Program-made: the position numbers and the translations under genes | Notes under the pieces: model-generated | What the model was told of the DNA's origin: nothing | Database searches by the model: none | What the model saw: the letters and a program-made list of their open reading frames with translations, nothing else | Shown here: positions 10,985 to 19,131 of the stretch, piece after piece | Position numbering within the stretch: the first letter of the stretch is position 1 | Layout of the letters: each line of letters starts with the position of its first letter | Assembly (NCBI RefSeq): GCF_028369105.1 | Contig: NZ_JAQNDO010000001.1 | Coordinates: forward strand, 7,100,501-7,164,500 | Origin: Polyangium mundeleinium | GTDB lineage: Bacteria; Myxococcota_A; Polyangia; Polyangiales; Polyangiaceae | DNA: 64,000 bases | Direction: 5' to 3'

Positions 10985-12360
10985 TCGAAGGACGCGTGAG
11001 GGCTCCCGTCGCGATCTCGCGTGGCGTTCTCGCGGCCGCCGCGGCCCTCGCGCTCCCGCTCTTCGGCTGCGAGAGCCTGAGCATCCCGGCGACGCCGCAG
11101 GTCCCGACGTGGCTGCACCACCCGGGCGGCACGCTCTCGATCACGTACCGAAGGCCGCTGACGGCCGAGTCGCGCCAGCAAGCCGAGGTCTACGAGCGCG
11201 GCCAGCCTGCGATCGACGTCGCCGGTCGGCGCGTCTTCGTCCCGTCGAGCGACAACGGCCTTTACGCGCTCCGCGTCGAGGACGGCTCGACGATCTGGCG
11301 CTTCGAGACCATGGGGCCGGTGCAGAGTGAGCCACTCTTCGACGCCGTCGAGGACGTCGTCTACTTCGGCTCGAACGACGGCGCGGTCTACAAGGTGAAC
11401 GCGACGAACGGCCGCATGCTCTGGCGGTTCGCAACGAACGCCGAGGTGGGCCGGAAGCCGGTGCTGCGGAACGGCGTGCTCTACATCACCAACGCCAACG
11501 ACACGTTGATCGCGATGAACGCCGCGACCGGGGCGCTCAAGTGGCACCAGCATCGGACGCCGGCGTTCGGCATGGAGTCCGCCGGTTACGCGGGGCCGGC
11601 GCTCGGGCGAGACAAGGTCTACACGGCGTACTCGGACGGCGTGGTGCTCGCGTACGACCTCGAAGACGGCTCGGAGCAGTGGCCGGCCGTGGATCTTGCG
11701 GCCGAGGCGGAGCAGCAGACCGGCGGTGATACGCCGCGTTATCTGGACGTGGACACGACACCGTTGGTGGCGCGGATCACCTCGGGTGAGGTCGTGTTCG
11801 TGGGCAGCTACGCGGGCGGCGTGTACGCGCTCGACGCGGAGAACGGCACGCGGGCGTGGGTGAACGAGAAGGCCGTCGGGGTGACGGAGCTCGTTTTGTG
11901 GGAGCAGCCGGCGCACGCGCCGCGAACGGGGCCGCTTGTCAACGCTCGGGGGCTGGGCTCGGATGAGCCGAGCTCCGCCCCCAAACCCCCGTCGGTCCCG
12001 GGGCAGCGCATCCTGTTCGCTGCAAGCGGGATCACTGGGCTTTGGGCGCTCGATCCGAACGACGGGCGGACGCTCTGGCGTCGGAACCTGCCGGAGGGCG
12101 GGATCACGGCGCCGGTCCCGGTGGCGGGCGCGCTGCTCGTGGGGACGACGCGGTACGGCTTGTTCCTGTTTTCGCCCGTGACGGGTGGGCTCATCGACGG
12201 GATCCTGCCGGGCGGCAGCTTCGCGATGACGCCGGCCGCGTTCGGGGTGCGGGCGTTCGTGGTGGGCAACGGGGGTTCGTTCCTCAGCGTGCTCGTCACG
12301 CCGCCGGCGCCGGCGCCGGCCGACACGACGATGAGCTGGCTCGGCGGCAAGGGCGGCTGA
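10981..12360 (+). CDS. bamB: BamB-like PQQ beta-propeller lipoprotein
   Basis: About 459 residues. The lipoprotein signal ends in ALPLFGC, followed by repeated PQQ-type blades (VEDGSTIWRF, ATNGRMLWRF, NAATGALKWHQ, LEDGSEQWPA, NDGRTLWRR), the fold of BamB, an outer-membrane assembly scaffold. The GTG start at 10981 overlaps the upstream stop (GTGA) and places the signal peptide correctly. A Pro/Ser-rich insertion between blades (LVNARGLGSDEPSSAPKPPS) corresponds exactly to a palindromic repeat element, listed separately. BamB is the best match; other PQQ-fold lipoproteins are possible. Confidence 0.75.
   Translation: MIEGRVRAPVAISRGVLAAAAALALPLFGCESLSIPATPQVPTWLHHPGGTLSITYRRPLTAESRQQAEVYERGQPAIDVAGRRVFVPSSDNGLYALRVEDGSTIWRFETMGPVQSEPLFDAVEDVVYFGSNDGAVYKVNATNGRMLWRFATNAEVGRKPVLRNGVLYITNANDTLIAMNAATGALKWHQHRTPAFGMESAGYAGPALGRDKVYTAYSDGVVLAYDLEDGSEQWPAVDLAAEAEQQTGGDTPRYLDVDTTPLVARITSGEVVFVGSYAGGVYALDAENGTRAWVNEKAVGVTELVLWEQPAHAPRTGPLVNARGLGSDEPSSAPKPPSVPGQRILFAASGITGLWALDPNDGRTLWRRNLPEGGITAPVPVAGALLVGTTRYGLFLFSPVTGGLIDGILPGGSFAMTPAAFGVRAFVVGNGGSFLSVLVTPPAPAPADTTMSWLGGKGG
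11948..11982. repeat. palindromic repeat element inside the bamB-like gene
   Basis: Bases 11948-11962 can pair with 11968-11982 around a 5-base loop: 13 Watson-Crick pairs, one G-T wobble and one mismatch. The core is GCTCGG-loop-CCGAGC, flanked by GGGGG and CCCCC and followed by AAACCCCC. The same organisation occurs between genes at 46887-46918. Here it is read in frame and encodes a linker between propeller blades. Confidence 0.6.
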
Positions 12361-12812
12361 CGAGACCGGGGCGGAGGGGCGTTCGGGAGGACGCCGCCGT
12401 CCGCGTGTAGAACGGCGGTGACGGAAGCCGTCGGCCGGGGCGACCGGCCGCGAGGCCGAGGTGCGCGCGCGTCGCGCAGCCGTCGTGTGTCCGGACGAAC
12501 CCAAGGAACGCCTGGATTCAGGCCGGTTTACGGCTCGGATCCCCCTCCTCCGGGCTCGTTTAAATTTCGCATAAGATACATTATGTCAACTCGCGCGATC
12601 CGCCTCAGGGCGGATGTGGATGCGGCGCCAGACCTGGCGACGGAGATGCCCCCGGACCCGACGCAGACCAACCCGGCCCCCGGCCGAGCTCCCCGAGCTC
12701 GACCCCGATCCCGGTCCATCGGCCTCGCCCGGAAGACACACGTCTCCCTCGGCGCGCCCCGCGCATCCCGCCCGCCCCTCGCGCTCCGCCGCCCCGACCT
12801 ACCGGCCGGACG
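12361..12812. other. 452-bp intergenic region between convergent genes
   Basis: No convincing gene. A 7-bp inverted repeat (CCGCCGT/ACGGCGG, 12394-12400 and 12412-12418) may form a terminator hairpin for the bamB-like gene but has no T-run. An unusually AT-rich island lies at about 12559-12590 and contains the dyad CATAA-GATACA-TTATG (12570-12585). Open frames across the region lack the local codon bias and run into the acetyltransferase gene. Confidence 0.5.
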
Positions 12813-13361
12813 TCACTGCGCCCGGAACGACCTCCAGATCAGGACTTCGCCAGGCCTCGTCAGCGGACGCCCGCCCAAACGCTCCTCGCGCCACCCGAGC
12901 ACCTTCCGCGACGCCTGGTCCCCGAGCTGCGTGAAGCCGTGGTGCGTGTAGAACCCCTGCGCCCACGTGGCCTTTTCGAACATCCTCGCGATTGCGTCAT
13001 TCAGCCCACAACCGAGCGCGTCCTCCTCGAACTTCTGGAGCAGCTGCGTCCCCACGCCGAAGCGCTGGAACTGCGGGTGCACCGAGAGCTCTTCCAGGTA
13101 CGCGACGCCCGGCGACTCGTCCCGCCACGCGAGGTAGCCGGCGACCTCGTGATCGGCCTCGGCCACGAAGACGTTGTGATGCCGCGGCAGATGCGCGATG
13201 TCGTTCCAGGTTCGCGGCGGCACCTCGGCCGCGTCGAAGCCGAGGTCGTGGTACATCGCCGTGCACGCCTTTTCGAGCGCCACGAGATCGCTGACTTGCG
13301 TCTCCTGGAGCTTCGTGATGCGGATGCGTTGCGGCCTCACTCGATCCGATGCGTCCGTCAT
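12813..13361 (-). CDS. GNAT-family N-acetyltransferase
   Basis: 182 residues. The GNAT core is clear: strand 4 is AYLEELSVHPQFQRFGVG with the acetyl-CoA pyrophosphate-binding loop (QRFGVGTQL), and strand 5/helix 4 carries FYTHHGFTQLGD. Such enzymes transfer acetyl from acetyl-CoA to an amine; the substrate cannot be read from sequence. The start gives a normal family length. The gene ends near a long AT-containing intergenic region and starts about 20 bp downstream of the Pro/Ala-rich gene's stop, so the two may share a transcript. Confidence 0.85.
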   Translation of the reverse strand: MTDASDRVRPQRIRITKLQETQVSDLVALEKACTAMYHDLGFDAAEVPPRTWNDIAHLPRHHNVFVAEADHEVAGYLAWRDESPGVAYLEELSVHPQFQRFGVGTQLLQKFEEDALGCGLNDAIARMFEKATWAQGFYTHHGFTQLGDQASRKVLGWREERLGGRPLTRPGEVLIWRSFRAQ

Positions 13362-13382
13362 GGGTGATCCCCTTCCGAGCTT

Positions 13383-15002
13383 CTAGAGGCCCACGAGGCG
13401 GCCGATCACGGCGGCGTCCTCGTCTCCGGCGGGAACGAGCAAGGCCACGGCCGTGCCGGGCGGCGGGCTCTGGCCCGGCGCGAGCGGGACGACCCGAATT
13501 TCCCCTTCCCGGCCGACCACGGCGACCCGAACCGCGACGACCAGAGCCACACGAGGAGCCATCGGCGCGGCCGCGACCGGCGCAGGTGCAGCGGCGGGCG
13601 CGGGCGCAGGTGCGGCAGCCGGGCTCGGCACGTTGGCGGGAGCCACGGGGCGTACCGGCGCGGGGCCGACGGGAACGACGCGGGCCGGCGCAGGCGTGAC
13701 CGCAGCGATGGGCGCAGGCGCGGCGGGTGCGACTGGAGCAGCCACCGGCGCAGGCGCAGGCGCAGGCGCGGCGACGACGGCGGGCGCAGGCGCAGCGACG
13801 GGCGCAGGCGCAGCGACGACGGGCTCCTGCGCGGGCGTCACCGGGATGCGACCGAGATCCTTGCCGGAGAGCACGTTCGTCTCGCCGTCGAGGTCATCGA
13901 CCGGAATGTCGAACAGGTCGTTATGCGCCTGCGAGGCCGTGATCTCTTCCTCGGGGGGCGGCGGCGGCGGCGCGACGGGCGGCGCCGAGGGGGCGAAGTC
14001 GCCCCAGGCCTGGTCAATCACGGTCGTCTTCGGGGTCGGGCGTTTCGGCGCGGCCGCGGCGGGCGCGGGAGCTGCGGCCCCAGCCGGCGGCGCTTGGGGC
14101 GCGCCCGGCGCGCGGGGGTCGGGACGCGCGGCCGCAGGATTCACCGCGGCCATGGCGGCGGCACTCTTCCGAGCGCCGGTGCGCGACGGAAGCCGCTTGC
14201 GGGGCCCCGGCGCTCCGGGAGCCCTGCCCGGCTGCGCGGGCGCCTCGGCGGGCGCAGGCGTGGCAGCGACCGGCGTGGCGGGCGCAGGCGTGGCAGCGAC
14301 CGGCGCGGCAGGCGCAGCACGCGGCACCGTGCCGACCGGGAGCACGGCAGGCCCCACGCCACCCGTATTCGGTCGCACGTGGCTCTGCGGGCCGACCGAC
14401 GGAGGCGTCGGCGTGGCGGCCGGCGGCACCACAGGACGCGCGCCCCGCGGCAAGGGCGGAGGCGGCGGCGCGCCCCGCGTCACGGGGGCCGGCGTGGCCG
14501 GTGCTTGCGTGACGGGCGGCTGGGTCACGAGCGGGGCGCGCGGCGCAGGCGCGGACACGGGCACCGCACGCCCGGGCGGGAGCGGCGGCGGGACCGAGCG
14601 ACTCGGCGGCGGCGGCGGCGTCGAGCGGAGCGGCGCAGGCGCGGACGCGGCCTGGGGGGCCGACTCGGGCGCGGGTGCAGCTTGCGGAACGGGCGGTGGC
14701 GCGGCTTGTGGCGCGGGAGCCGGCGGTGGCGCGGCTTGTGGCGCGGGAGCCGGCGGCGGCGCGGCTTGTGGCGCCGACGCGGCAGCAGCGGCGAGCATGG
14801 GCGCGATGTCCGCGGCCGCCTTGAAGAGCTCGAGCGAACGCATGTCCTTGTCCGCGTCGGAGGCTTGCTCCGCGGCGCGCTTCAGCCAGCGCAGCGCTTC
14901 GGCTCGCTCCCCGCGGCCCCACAGCGCGGAGGCCGTCGACAGCGCCCAGTGGACATCCTCGTCGTCGTCGTCTTTCGGGGGCGGGATCGGGCTATCAACC
15001 AT
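13383..15002 (-). CDS. Pro/Ala-rich protein with N-terminal TPR-like segment
   Basis: About 539 residues. The N-terminus (MVDSPIPPPKDDDDEDVHWA) leads into a helical TPR-like stretch (ALWGRGERAEALRWLKRAA), then about 400 residues of Pro, Ala and Val low complexity. A small acidic island contains DLFDIPVDDLDGETNVLSG, and the C-terminus is more ordered (RVALVVAVRVAVVGREGEI, ending VIGRLVGL). The coding sequence holds two 30-bp tandem duplications. There is no signal peptide. The ATG at 15002 is chosen because upstream sequence is basic and non-coding in character. I do not recognise a function. Confidence 0.65.
   Translation of the reverse strand: MVDSPIPPPKDDDDEDVHWALSTASALWGRGERAEALRWLKRAAEQASDADKDMRSLELFKAAADIAPMLAAAAASAPQAAPPPAPAPQAAPPPAPAPQAAPPPVPQAAPAPESAPQAASAPAPLRSTPPPPPSRSVPPPLPPGRAVPVSAPAPRAPLVTQPPVTQAPATPAPVTRGAPPPPPLPRGARPVVPPAATPTPPSVGPQSHVRPNTGGVGPAVLPVGTVPRAAPAAPVAATPAPATPVAATPAPAEAPAQPGRAPGAPGPRKRLPSRTGARKSAAAMAAVNPAAARPDPRAPGAPQAPPAGAAAPAPAAAAPKRPTPKTTVIDQAWGDFAPSAPPVAPPPPPPEEEITASQAHNDLFDIPVDDLDGETNVLSGKDLGRIPVTPAQEPVVAAPAPVAAPAPAVVAAPAPAPAPVAAPVAPAAPAPIAAVTPAPARVVPVGPAPVRPVAPANVPSPAAAPAPAPAAAPAPVAAAPMAPRVALVVAVRVAVVGREGEIRVVPLAPGQSPPPGTAVALLVPAGDEDAAVIGRLVGL
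14251..14310. repeat. 30-bp tandem duplication inside coding sequence
   Basis: Two adjacent 30-bp copies (14251-14280 and 14281-14310) differ at two positions. They are in frame and duplicate ten residues of the Pro/Ala-rich region. Confidence 0.85.
14701..14774. repeat. 30-bp tandem repeat, about 2.5 copies, inside coding sequence
   Basis: Copies at 14701-14730 and 14731-14760 differ by one base, and 14761-14774 is a partial third copy. The repeat is in frame and encodes the ten-residue unit APQAAPPPAP. It is unrelated in sequence to the repeat at 14251-14310. Confidence 0.85.
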
Positions 15003-15292
15003 GGTCGTCGCGCTCGTTTGCCTCGCAGTTTGCCCATACCACGACTCTCCTCGCGCCGTCTCCCGCCGCGCACGGGCCCGCCCTGGCGTCTGCCCCCGCC
15101 CCTCCGGAAACCGCCCGAATTTTCCTCGCTCGCACCCCTCGCCTGTGCGGAAAACCCCTTCGCATGGCGATTCCGCTGCTTCTTCTTGAGCCGCAAGCGG
15201 CGATCGTGACACCCTCCCCTACGCGGTAGCCTTCGCTCCCCTTTTCCCTCGCGGTCCCGCTGCCGAGGACGCATCCCAGAGGATCCTCGTTC

Positions 15293-17074
15293 GTGCTTCA
15301 TAACCGAGATCTCAAGCCCGGCGTCACGCTAGGACGCTACGAGATCCTCATGCCCGTGGCGCAGGGCGGGATGGCCGCCGTGTGGGCCGCTCGCATGGTC
15401 GGCTCGCGCGGCTTCCAGAAGATCGTCGCCATCAAGACGATGCTGCCGGGCCTCTCGGAAGATCCCGAGTTCGAGGCGATGTTCCTCGACGAGGCGCGGC
15501 TCGCGGCGCGCATCCGGCACCCGCACGTCGCCGAGATCCTCGACCTCGGCGACGAGAACGGCGTGCTCTACATCGTGATGGAGTGGATCAACGGAGAGTC
15601 GCTCTTCGTGATCAACCGCAATGCCAAGGATCAAGGCGGCTTTCCCCTCCCCTTGCTCCTGCGCATGCTCTCGAGCGCCTGCGCGGGCCTGCACGCCGCA
15701 CACGAGATGCGCGACGACGAGGGCCGCCCGCTCGGCCTCGTGCACCGCGACGTGAACCCTGCGAACGTCATGGTCTCGTACGACGGGATCGTGAAGATCG
15801 TCGACTTCGGCGTCGCGAAGGCCACGGCGAGCGTCACCATCACGCGCGTGCCCGGCATGCTGAAGGGCAAAGCGCACTACATGTCGCCCGAGCAGATCCG
15901 CGGCGAGCGGCTCGATCGGCGCTCCGACCTCTTCTCGCTCGGGATCCTCATGTACGTGATGATCACTGGGCGTCACCCGTTCAAGGCGAGCACGGACAAG
16001 CAGACGATGGACAACATCGTCGGCACCGAGCCCGTCCCGATCCGCGATCTCGTCCCCTCGGTGCGCCCGGACCTCGAGGCCGTCGTGATGCGCGCGCTCG
16101 CGAAGCGCGTCGAGGATCGCTGGGTCGACTGCGCCGAGATGCAACGCGCGCTCGATCAGATCACGAACGCCATCGGCGCGGCCGTGACGGACGGCGACCT
16201 TTCTTCGTTTGTGCGCCAACTGATGGGCGAACGATCGTCGCAGCGCCGCGCGGAGATCGCCGCCGCGATCCAGGCTGCGGACGCGCGCGGGGTCGAAGCC
16301 GCGGAAGCGCCTGCATCGCGGAGGGCCGACGGGTCTATGTCACGTCGTCGCGGCGGCACGCCGTCGTCGCGTGGCGCTTCGCTCGAAGGCATCATCCCGA
16401 TCGCGCTCGACGGCGGGGGTGCCGCGCCTCCGCCGCCTCCGGCGATCGTCGTCCCCAGCGTGCCGCCTCCCCCGCCATCTGCGCCGGCAGCGCTCGTCAC
16501 GTCGAAGCGCAAGCCGTCCGTTTGGCCGTGGCTCGTGCTCGTGCTCGTCGGCGCGCTCGGCGGCGCGGGCGCGGCGCTTCGCATGGGCCATCTGCCCGCG
16601 GCCGAGCCGCTCGTCCCGCCGGCCCTTCGCTGGCTCCTGCCTCCGCCCAAGGCCGAGGCCACGCATGCCCCCACGCCTCCTCCGCCGCCTGCGAGCGTCG
16701 CGCCTGCGCCGAGCGCTGCACCTCCCGCGAGCGCCGCTCCTTCCGCGACCGCGCCGAGCGAGGACACACTCGCCCTCGATGCAAGCGCGCCGAGCGACGC
16801 GGGGACACCAGGCGACGCGGGCAGCGATGCAGGGACCGACGCAGGGACCGACGCAGGCGACGCGGGCTCCGACGTGCTCGACGGCGGCTTGCCCGACGGT
16901 GGCGGGTACAGGTTTCTCCCGCCGAACCCTGGCGGCGGCTGGAAGCGCATCGACGGCCTCTGGTATCCGCCCCCGTGGTGGAGGCCGCCGTCACGCCTGC
17001 CGGGCGGAGCCACCACGGCCGCGCCGACGGGCGGCGCGCCCAAGGTCGACACCAACGATCCGTACGGCGAGTAG
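15293..17074 (+). CDS. Hanks-type Ser/Thr protein kinase with single membrane segment
   Basis: 593 residues. The kinase domain (about 15-290) has the glycine loop VAQGGMAAVW, the ATP lysine in VAIKTML, catalytic loop HRDVNPANV, magnesium loop DFG and MSPEQ before helix F. The usual catalytic-loop Lys of HRDLKPxN is Asn here. A Pro-rich linker, one membrane segment (WPWLVLVLVGALGGAGAAL, about 405-425) and an outer tail follow; the tail holds tandem Asp-Ala-Gly units from 12-bp repeats near 16830-16860 and ends in a Pro/Trp-rich stretch. The start is GTG. Substrate unknown. Confidence 0.9.
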   Translation: MLHNRDLKPGVTLGRYEILMPVAQGGMAAVWAARMVGSRGFQKIVAIKTMLPGLSEDPEFEAMFLDEARLAARIRHPHVAEILDLGDENGVLYIVMEWINGESLFVINRNAKDQGGFPLPLLLRMLSSACAGLHAAHEMRDDEGRPLGLVHRDVNPANVMVSYDGIVKIVDFGVAKATASVTITRVPGMLKGKAHYMSPEQIRGERLDRRSDLFSLGILMYVMITGRHPFKASTDKQTMDNIVGTEPVPIRDLVPSVRPDLEAVVMRALAKRVEDRWVDCAEMQRALDQITNAIGAAVTDGDLSSFVRQLMGERSSQRRAEIAAAIQAADARGVEAAEAPASRRADGSMSRRRGGTPSSRGASLEGIIPIALDGGGAAPPPPPAIVVPSVPPPPPSAPAALVTSKRKPSVWPWLVLVLVGALGGAGAALRMGHLPAAEPLVPPALRWLLPPPKAEATHAPTPPPPPASVAPAPSAAPPASAAPSATAPSEDTLALDASAPSDAGTPGDAGSDAGTDAGTDAGDAGSDVLDGGLPDGGGYRFLPPNPGGGWKRIDGLWYPPPWWRPPSRLPGGATTAAPTGGAPKVDTNDPYGE

Positions 17075-17106
17075 CCCGCCGCCTCCGCGACGGGCCGAGC
17101 GCCTCC

Positions 17107-17880
17107 TCAGTACAGGCCAGTCTGCTCGGGCAAGCAGACGCCCATCGCGCACAGGAGCAGATCGATGTCCGCGCCCGCGCAGCTCACCTGGCGCGCGCAG
17201 TAGTCATCGTATGCACACAAACGATGGCAGGACTGATCCGATCCGAGCGCGCGCACGTTCATGAGGCAAGCCCAGCCGGACGTCAGCCACAGGCCCTCGG
17301 GCTTGTCGAAGAGGCAGACTTCCTTGCGCTCCTCGGAGTCGTAGACCTCGGCCGTGCAGGCGTCGCGCTCGATCTTCTCGCGCGACTTCCCCATCGTGTT
17401 GAGCATGTACGTGAAGTCGCAGGCGCCGGCCGAAGTCGTGTCGCGCGAGACGCGGTAGCGCAGCGACGGGATGTCGAGCGAGCGTTGACGCACGCCTCGG
17501 AGCATCGCGACGAACTGGTTGTTGCCGCCGTCTTCCTTCGGCCCCTCGCGCAGCGCCGCGAGGATCTGCTCGTTCTGCGCCTCGACGCCGGGGTCCTCTT
17601 TGTCCGAGTAGCCGAGCCGGACGTACTTCTCGGGCGTCTTCGTCGTGCACGGCTTGGCGTGCTCCCAAAGCTTCTCGCTCACGACGGGCGGGCGCTTCGT
17701 CCCCTCGCGCTTGCACACCCCGATCGCGCCCACGGGCACGGCGCCCGAAGCGCGATCGGTCGGCTGACCCGGCGGCTCCTGGATGAACTCCGTGGACGTG
17801 CAGCTCACCGCTCCCACGGACACCACGAGCCCCGTCACGGCGAGGGCGGCGACCCGATGCAACGCTCTCTTCGTTCCCAC
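17107..17880 (-). CDS. cysteine-containing lipoprotein of unknown function
   Basis: 257 residues with a lipoprotein signal peptide (VTGLVVSVGAVSC, lipidated Cys27). The mature part holds about a dozen cysteines, several paired late in the protein (CHRLCAYDDYCARQVSC, LLLCAMGVCLPEQTG), suggesting disulfides outside the cytoplasm. No catalytic motif is recognised. It converges on the upstream kinase gene with about 30 bp between stops and is separated from the ligase operon by about 120 bp. Function unknown. Confidence 0.7.
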   Translation of the reverse strand: MGTKRALHRVAALAVTGLVVSVGAVSCTSTEFIQEPPGQPTDRASGAVPVGAIGVCKREGTKRPPVVSEKLWEHAKPCTTKTPEKYVRLGYSDKEDPGVEAQNEQILAALREGPKEDGGNNQFVAMLRGVRQRSLDIPSLRYRVSRDTTSAGACDFTYMLNTMGKSREKIERDACTAEVYDSEERKEVCLFDKPEGLWLTSGWACLMNVRALGSDQSCHRLCAYDDYCARQVSCAGADIDLLLCAMGVCLPEQTGLY

Positions 17881-18003
17881 GAGCGCACGGTATCACCGCG
17901 GAGGGCCCGGACAGAAATCCTCGGTGACAAAAGGCGCCTGACCAAAGGCCAAGTAGCCGGATCTTTTTGATTTTTTGGCGCGGACGGGCGCGAGTGCGGG
18001 CGC

Positions 18004-19131
18004 TCAGGCACCCATCGCGGTCTGCTCGATCAGGTGATCGACGATCGCCTGCACGCTCTGCGTCTTCTGGAAGACGGCGAGCTGTTTGTCCGCGCTCGTC
18101 CCCTCCCGGAGGATGCCGCGGACGCGGTCGAGATCGGCCTCGGACTTGAAGATGGCCGCGGCCTCCTCGACGAAGTCGAGCAACTCGCCGATGAGCACGC
18201 GCACGGGCAGTTGCTCCTGCTTGCCGAAATCGATGAGCTGGCCGTCGATGCCGTAGCGCAGCGCGCGCCACTTGTTCTCCTCGATGAGCTCGCGCGCGTA
18301 CTCGCGGAAGCCCATGTTCTTCCGGTAGAGCAGATAGAGCTTGCCCATGAGCGCCTGGATGAGCGCCGTCAGCGCGACGGTGTCGTCGATGCGCGTCGTC
18401 ATGTCGCAGATGCGCACCTCGACCGTGTCGAAGAACGGATGGGCGCGGACGTCCCACCAGATCTTCTTCGCGTTGTCGATACAGCCCGTCTTCACGAGCA
18501 GATCGACGTACGACTGGAACTGCGCGTACGAGTCGAAGTGGCCCGGGATGCCCGTGCGCGGGAAGCGCTTGAAGATCTCGCTGCGGATGCTCTTCAGGCC
18601 CGTCGAGCGACCAAGCCAGAACGGCGAGCTCGTCGAGAGCGCGAGGAGGTGCGGCAGGAAGTAACGGACCTGGTTCGCGAGCGCCATCGCGACCTCCTTG
18701 TCCTTGATGCCGACGTGGACGTGGAGGCCGAAGATCAGGTTCGCGCGCGCGACGTCCTGCAGGTCCTCGACGATCACCTTGTAGCGCTCGCCGTCGGTGA
18801 TCTCCTGCTTCTTCCAGTCGCTGAACGGGTGCGTGCCGGCCGCGACGATCCGGAGGCCGTGTTTGCCCGCGAGCGCACTGAGCTCCCCACGCAGTTCGCA
18901 GATTTCCTGGCGCGCCTGCCGGATGTCGCGGCAGATGCCCGTGCCCGTCTCGACGACGGACTGGTGCATCTCGGGCCGCACGCGCTCGCGCAGGACCGAG
19001 TGTTTCCCGCCCTCGAGGAGCTGACTCACGTACGAGCGGAGCTCGCGCGTCTCGGGGTGGACGATCTGAAACTCTTCCTCGATGCCGAGCGTGAATTGAC
19101 CGTCGAGCAGACCCTGGACCGTGGTGCTCAT
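18004..19131 (-). CDS. GCS2-type carboxylate-amine ligase (YbdK family)
   Basis: 375 residues, the normal length for the GCS2/YbdK glutamate-cysteine-ligase-like family, which makes amide bonds from a carboxylate and an amine using ATP. The signature LGIEEEFQIVHPETREL begins the protein; VVETGTGIC, GLHVHVGI and the late VEVRICDMTTR strand supply metal/ATP ligands known in the family. Its start overlaps the stop of the preceding gene (ATGA), making it the third gene of a coupled three-ligase operon. The context argues against routine glutathione synthesis and for a dedicated peptide-like product; that is inference. Confidence 0.88.
   Translation of the reverse strand: MSTTVQGLLDGQFTLGIEEEFQIVHPETRELRSYVSQLLEGGKHSVLRERVRPEMHQSVVETGTGICRDIRQARQEICELRGELSALAGKHGLRIVAAGTHPFSDWKKQEITDGERYKVIVEDLQDVARANLIFGLHVHVGIKDKEVAMALANQVRYFLPHLLALSTSSPFWLGRSTGLKSIRSEIFKRFPRTGIPGHFDSYAQFQSYVDLLVKTGCIDNAKKIWWDVRAHPFFDTVEVRICDMTTRIDDTVALTALIQALMGKLYLLYRKNMGFREYARELIEENKWRALRYGIDGQLIDFGKQEQLPVRVLIGELLDFVEEAAAIFKSEADLDRVRGILREGTSADKQLAVFQKTQSVQAIVDHLIEQTAMGA

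Noticed and set aside
12418-12951. Possible plus-strand gene after the bamB-like gene
   Set aside because: Poor third-position bias, no ribosome-binding site, and it overlaps the acetyltransferase antisense.
14251-14774. Tandem 30-bp repeats as a CRISPR array
   Set aside because: No spacers; copies are adjacent, in frame and part of a low-complexity coding region. No cas genes in the window.
13453-15189. Gly/Ala-rich plus-strand frame
   Set aside because: It is the antisense shadow of the Pro/Ala-rich gene; repeats in the DNA make both strands open.
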